Of a stretch of DNA of 64,000 bases, positions 60,016 to 64,000 are shown one piece after another. Positions within the stretch are counted from its first letter, which is position 1, and each line of letters starts with the position of its first letter. Location: NCBI GenBank assembly GCA_019973155.2, contig BPQB01000010.1:62001-126000 (forward strand). The letters run 5' to 3'. The notes beneath the pieces are model-generated. The model ran no database searches. It saw only the letters and a list, made by a program, of their open reading frames with translations, and was not told the origin of the DNA. The translations under genes were made by a program, and so were the position numbers. Source of the stretch: Phanerochaete sordida (taxonomy: Eukaryota; Basidiomycota; Agaricomycetes; Polyporales; Phanerochaetaceae).

Positions 60016-61507
60016 TCATGTCTTCTCGAACGAAATGAGCGACCACACCGAGACCCTGTTGTCCTGGCTCCCGACCGCGAGCCAGCGCCGCCGCGCCGCC
60101 CGCTCCGCCTCCTCGAACGCCTCGTCGTCTCCGTCGTCGCCGTCGTCCGCCGCGCCGGCCTGCTCGTGCTGGTAGCGCGCGAACGCGACCGCCTGGCAGC
60201 TCTTCTTGTGGTAGTCGAGCGTGCCCAGCGGCTTCAGGGTCCTGGTCGCGTACAGGCGGACCCTGTGGCGGTCTCGTCAGAAGGAGGGCGGGGAACGTCC
60301 CAGCGGAGGCACGCACTTTCCGTCCCAGCCGCCGACGGCGCAGACACGCCCGTCGTCGCGGATCGAGACCGCGCCGTTCCCGGCGTTCTTGGTCCTGTGG
60401 ATGGTGCACGCCGCGCGGGCGCGCTCGGGGTCTGCGCCGCCTGCCGCCGCGCTCAGGTCGTAGCGGCCGACGATGTGGTCCGCGGAGACCGACAGCGCCA
60501 GGGTGTTTGTCTGGTTGACGGTCATCGCCATAACTGTCGTGAATGAGCTCCGATCGGCGGGACATTTTACAGTCGCACGTACCGCTCTCAACATGCAGCT
60601 TGACGCTCCATAGCGTGTCCCAGTCGATGCCCTCGACGGACGGCCTCAGCCGGTCGTTGTGCCGGTATCCGCGCAGCGTGACGCTGCCGTTCTCGTAACC
60701 GCAGAGCAGCCGCAGCTGTCTGCTGCTGCTCTCGTCCGACGGAGGACCGTAGAACAGATGCATAGACATGATGATACCTGGGCGATAGTGAGCAATGCTG
60801 CAAATGCCACATGTACTCGAGGCGGACCAATGGGATTTATGGGGTCCCGGCCGTCAGAGTTGGTGGGTTGCTTAGGCCTGTCTTTACCAATGGCCGCATG
60901 CAACCGCTTCTGCGAGGGAAGCTCCCATACGTCAGCCTACAAATTAACGTGATTCAGCTCGAAGCTCAACGGTTCACAAGCGGGATGCGCGCACGAAAGC
61001 AGACTCGATTAGATTGGGGACCGCAAGCAAAGCCATCGGTTCCCCCGCCTCCGTCTTTTCCGGTAAGGGCAGAAGAGAAAAGCGACAGTAGTTGAGTGCA
61101 TTGACGTCCATGGAGTAGCGCAGTTCCGGTTTGGAGAGTCCCGGAGTTGTCGCAGACCCACCGACGTTGCGTGCGGGATCCAAGGGAACCTGCCAAACGT
61201 GCAGCTTATTATCGCGGCCGTGCCTAGATTATATGGGCTCAGAACGTCTTTGCGAAGATGTACCCTTGCAGTCTTACGTTATAATACTGTTCCCCCACTC
61301 CTCTAAACTCAAGACACTATCTGTGTGTGCCCGCCAATTCGCGAGGGGACGCAGCGTACGCGTCGAAGTTACGATCACGTTCCCCTCTGCATCCCCAGAG
61401 TACAACCGTTCATTGTCCGGCGAGATGTGCAGTGCATTGACTGCAGCAATGTGTGTCCGGATGAGATATGTGGGAGCGGACGGTGGTGGAGGAGGATGGG
61501 AAGGCAT
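60016..61507 (-). CDS. ASA1: WD40-repeat protein ASA1 (ASTRA-associated protein 1)
   Basis: The start MPSHPPPPPSAPTYLIRTH at 61507 leads to the first WD repeat (AAVNALHISPDNERLYSGDAEGNVIVTSTRTLRPLANW), then RAHTDSVLSLEEWGNSIITHGRDNKLHVWQV. These are typical of ASA1 (GNB1L-like) proteins. Middle exons read LRLLCGYENGSVTLRGY and ALSVSADHIVGRYDL. The last repeats are CAVGGWDGKVRLYATRTLKPLGTLDYHKKSC and WLAVGSQDNRVSVWSLISFEKT, ending at 60016. An acidic insert (DDGDDGDDEAFEEAE) lies within the last repeat. ASA1 works with the Tel2-Tti1-Tti2 chaperone complex that assembles PIKK kinases and chromatin complexes. Divergent from the capping protein gene. Confidence 0.87.
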
Positions 61508-61743
61508 GGTCGCGGCTGCAGCGGTACGTGCCTGCGGTCTATGGGCGCTTCGCACTTGCTACTCACCATCTCGACCAGTCGACGCGGCAACGCTTTCGGT
61601 GCGTCCTACGCCTGTTTCTTGGGGGGAGCCCAGTCCTGATACAGTTGTGAACTCTCTCAGACTTGCGATAGACATAAGCTCACCGGCCCGTCCCCCACTG
61701 CCCCATCCTTACCCAGACGTCACTGCCCGCCCGCTGCCCAGCA
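61508..61743. promoter_or_regulatory. shared divergent promoter region (ASA1 / capping protein)
   Basis: Start codons on opposite strands are 236 bp apart. No TATA box seen. Confidence 0.4.
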
Positions 61744-62860
61744 TGACAGACCTTGTCGACTCGATGCTCGACCTCATGCGGCGTCTCCCGCCCATGCATG
61801 TGGAGGAGAACGTCGCCGCGCTGGTGGGCATGTGCCCGGACTACGCCGACGACCTCCTCGGCAGCGTCGACCAGCCGCTCAAGGTGATGGTCGATCGCGC
61901 GACGGGCAGGGAGTACCTCGCGTGCGATTACAACCGAGATGGCGAGAGCTACCGGTGAGTTCCAGGGCTTCACTGGCGCGCGGGCAACCGCTGAATGCCT
62001 GCTCGGTGGACAGGTCGCCGTGGTCGAACGAGTATGACCCACCGCTGGACGATGGCACTGTCCCGTCTGCCAAGCTGCGGAAGCTCGAGGTCATCGCCAA
62101 CGAGGCTTTTGATACCTACCGTGAGATGTGAGCTGTCACATGAATTCGTAGGTACATCCATCTCTGACAGACGCTGATTCTGCAGGTACTACGAAGGCGG
62201 TGTCTCATCTGTATTCCTCTGGGATCTGGAGGACGGCGGTTTTGCGGGCGTAGTCCTCATGAAGAAATGTCAGCACAAGCCATCACCATTTCCCCTCTAC
62301 TGTCTGACGCATTTGGACAGCACTCACTTCGTCTTCGCCATCTGAGCCCTCGGGCGCATGGGACTCAATCCACGTCTTCGAGGTCGCTGAACGCGGGAGG
62401 CAGGCGCATTATAAGTTGACGTCTACGATCATGCTCTCCATGGTCGATCGCGGAGTTGGACAGAGCAGCAAAGAAGACAAGGTGGAGGCGAAGCGGGACG
62501 GCGAGGTCACTATTAGCGGAAGCATGACGAGACAGGTACGTTGTAGCCCCATGAATACATTGCGGCTCGCTGACCTTGTCATTAGACGGAGCAAGATCAC
62601 TCTTTGCAAGACCAGAACTCGCATATTACGAACATCGGACGGATGATTGAGGACATGGAGATCAAGATGCGCAACCTCTTGCAAGAGGTACGTTCATCCG
62701 ACCCTTGTCTTGTTTGATCTTGCGCTTACGAGGCGCGATGCAGGTGTACTTCGGCAAGACACGAGACGTCGTGTTCGACCTGCGCAGCCTGGAAGACCTC
62801 GAGAAGGCACGGAGACAGCGCGAGCTGCAGAAGGAACTCGTCGGTTTCATCAAGCGGTAG
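61744..62860 (+). CDS. CAP2: F-actin capping protein beta subunit
   Basis: The start [17 protein letters not shown] at 61744 fits the family. Conserved segments in order are [54 protein letters not shown] (split by an intron after SYR), [42 protein letters not shown], and [11 protein letters not shown]. The C-terminal region that binds the barbed end reads [37 protein letters not shown] and ends LVGFIKR. The protein forms a heterodimer with the alpha subunit and caps growing actin filament ends, for example at endocytic patches. Six exons. Confidence 0.95.
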
Positions 62861-63501
62861 TCGACCTCCGAGTACCGTCGATACACTACAAACCACTACA
62901 CGGAAATGTAATTGTAAATGGATCAAACTGGGTGGGAATCTAGAGCAACACCGTTCCAACTTAGCTGCTGGCCCTCTGACATCGTGAGCAGTGTGCGTAG
63001 GTTGGAATGCTCACCACCCTGGAGCTGGCGATCTCCTACCACCTGGTTATACGCTGAGAGAGGTAGTGCATGTCATCGATTCTGTCGCTGGTATGCCCAA
63101 GCTAATCTGAGACTACATATGGCCTACCTTTGGGTCGTAGAGTACCTGGAATCTAAAAAGCGATGATGCGTTACTACACGAATATCTCCACTGATTCTCC
63201 GGTGTCCAATTGCGGCGCGCCGTGCAGAGGGTCCTCCTCATGCTGTGAAGAGCTCGAGTACGAGAATTTGAGGCTTTCCTTGATGGCCATGTTTCTGTGA
63301 ATGTCTTGGACACAAGATATGCACGCTGGGTGGAACTCGCGCACCAAATCGCTCAGACTTCCGACCGCAGACACGAGGAGAGGATGTGACAAAGCGCGAT
63401 TGTCACGTCACGTCTCGCTCTCAGGCGCGAGCGTTCGGCGCTAGGACGCGTCCTTGACCTCCTCAACCACCTCCACAGCTCCTTCGCCCAACTCTTTCGC
63501 T
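62861..63501. other. intergenic between capping protein and RFC genes
   Basis: 3' region of one gene and promoter of the next. A 72-codon minus-strand frame at 63174-63392 looks protein-like in part but has no ATG or neighbouring exon. Confidence 0.45.
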
Positions 63502-64000
63502 ATGTCTCTTTGGGTTGACTGCGTGAGCCCGTCCATTTGATGGCAAAAACAACATTTGCTGATCTACGCGTGTCATAGTACCGGCCAAAATCACTAGACG
63601 AGCTTCACTACCACGATGGCCTCTCAGCCCGTCTGCGGTCCTTGGTCCGTACAGCCGTGGAATACAATTATTCTGTGGCTTGACTACAACTACGTTTGTT
63701 TTACGATGCAGGCTGCCTCGGGAGACTTCCCCCACATGTTGTTCTATGGTCCCTCGGGAGCGGGAAAGAAGACGCGGATAGCCTGCACTTTGAAGGAGCT
63801 GTTTGGAAAGGGCGTAGAGAAAGTACGCCCCGCTACGCATGACTTCACGTGACATTTCTAACGTTGACTCCCATTACAGCTCAAGATTGACCAGCGAGTG
63901 TTCCTGACTCCGTCAAGGCGGAAGTTGGACGTGAACGTTGTGCAGAGCAACTTCCACCTCGAAATCACCCCGAGGCAAGTCTCTCCTATCATAAGCACGA
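63502..64000 (+). CDS. RFC3: replication factor C subunit 3/5 (human RFC3, yeast Rfc5), 5' part
   Basis: The clamp loader opens PCNA and places it on primed DNA; this is one of the small subunits. The start [19 protein letters not shown] is built from exon 1 (63502-63522) and exon 2, followed by LSARLRSL and an intron to [32 protein letters not shown], which holds the Walker A motif in the form typical of this subunit. The next exon reads [31 protein letters not shown]. At 63975 the exon meets AG then GCAAGT, a GC donor that would give the conserved ITPS. The rest of the gene lies beyond the window. Confidence 0.93.

Noticed and set aside
63174..63392. 72-codon minus-strand frame (with HPACISCVQDIHRN)
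   Set aside because: It has no ATG, an upstream stop, and the only candidate first exon lies antisense to the RFC start codon exon, which is certainly real.

Overview
The window looks like nuclear DNA of a filamentous basidiomycete, most likely an agaricomycete (mushroom or polypore type). The evidence is: very compact genes cut by many introns of about 50-65 nt; GC-rich coding sequence; a nuclear tRNA gene with a 23-nt intron after position 37; and families typical of this group (a divergent G-alpha with a long insertion and no N-terminal myristoylation glycine, HSPA12-like Hsp70, prtT-type Zn2Cys6 regulator, short YOR1-like ABCC pump, secreted histidine acid phosphatase, formate dehydrogenase). 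No bacterial, plasmid or viral genes were seen. Gene models were built by reading frames across splice sites and using conserved motifs as anchors. Several were checked to keep frame through every junction.

Layout. 1-12 kb: an HSPA12-like Hsp70 with a 930-residue low-complexity tail, a large coiled-coil protein on the minus strand, a Gly/Met-rich protein divergent from it, and a proline iminopeptidase. 12-25 kb: a SUN-domain nuclear envelope protein, a C2/proline-rich protein of the Inn1/Fic1 (cytokinesis) type, and a full ABCC transporter. 25-37 kb: a Zn2Cys6 transcription factor, a single-pass membrane protein, a membrane-anchored SH3 protein and a secreted Ser-rich protein, with long non-coding spacers. 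38-47 kb: an F-box-like protein, the THUMP protein TAN1, tRNA-Thr(TGT), an HD-domain phosphohydrolase, a KE4-type ZIP zinc transporter and a Nudix hydrolase. 47-49.5 kb: a gene-poor, repeat-rich stretch with GCCTCG palindromes and a perfect 17-bp hairpin. 49.5-64 kb: phytase-type histidine acid phosphatase, an MLX/INO4-like bHLH factor, formate dehydrogenase, a divergent G-alpha, cyclophilin PPIL3, the ASTRA/TTT WD40 protein ASA1, F-actin capping protein beta, and the 5' part of replication factor C subunit RFC3/Rfc5.

Most genes are unrelated housekeeping or signalling functions, and I see no biosynthetic cluster. Loose themes are nutrient acquisition (phytase, zinc transporter, iminopeptidase, protease-type regulator) and nuclear or cytoskeletal functions (SUN protein, capping protein, Inn1-like protein). 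Several neighbours are divergent with 200-400 bp between start codons, so they probably share promoters.

The most interesting points are: (1) at least four and probably five introns with GC donors that must be accepted to keep conserved motifs intact; (2) the Hsp70 fused to an APSKAP-repeat tail, where the last intron, if retained, creates an immediate stop; (3) a duplicated 3' half of the tRNA gene 400 bp downstream; (4) an inverted pair of palindrome clusters bounding about 1.1 kb; (5) a G-alpha whose switch II catalytic glutamine is replaced by alanine.
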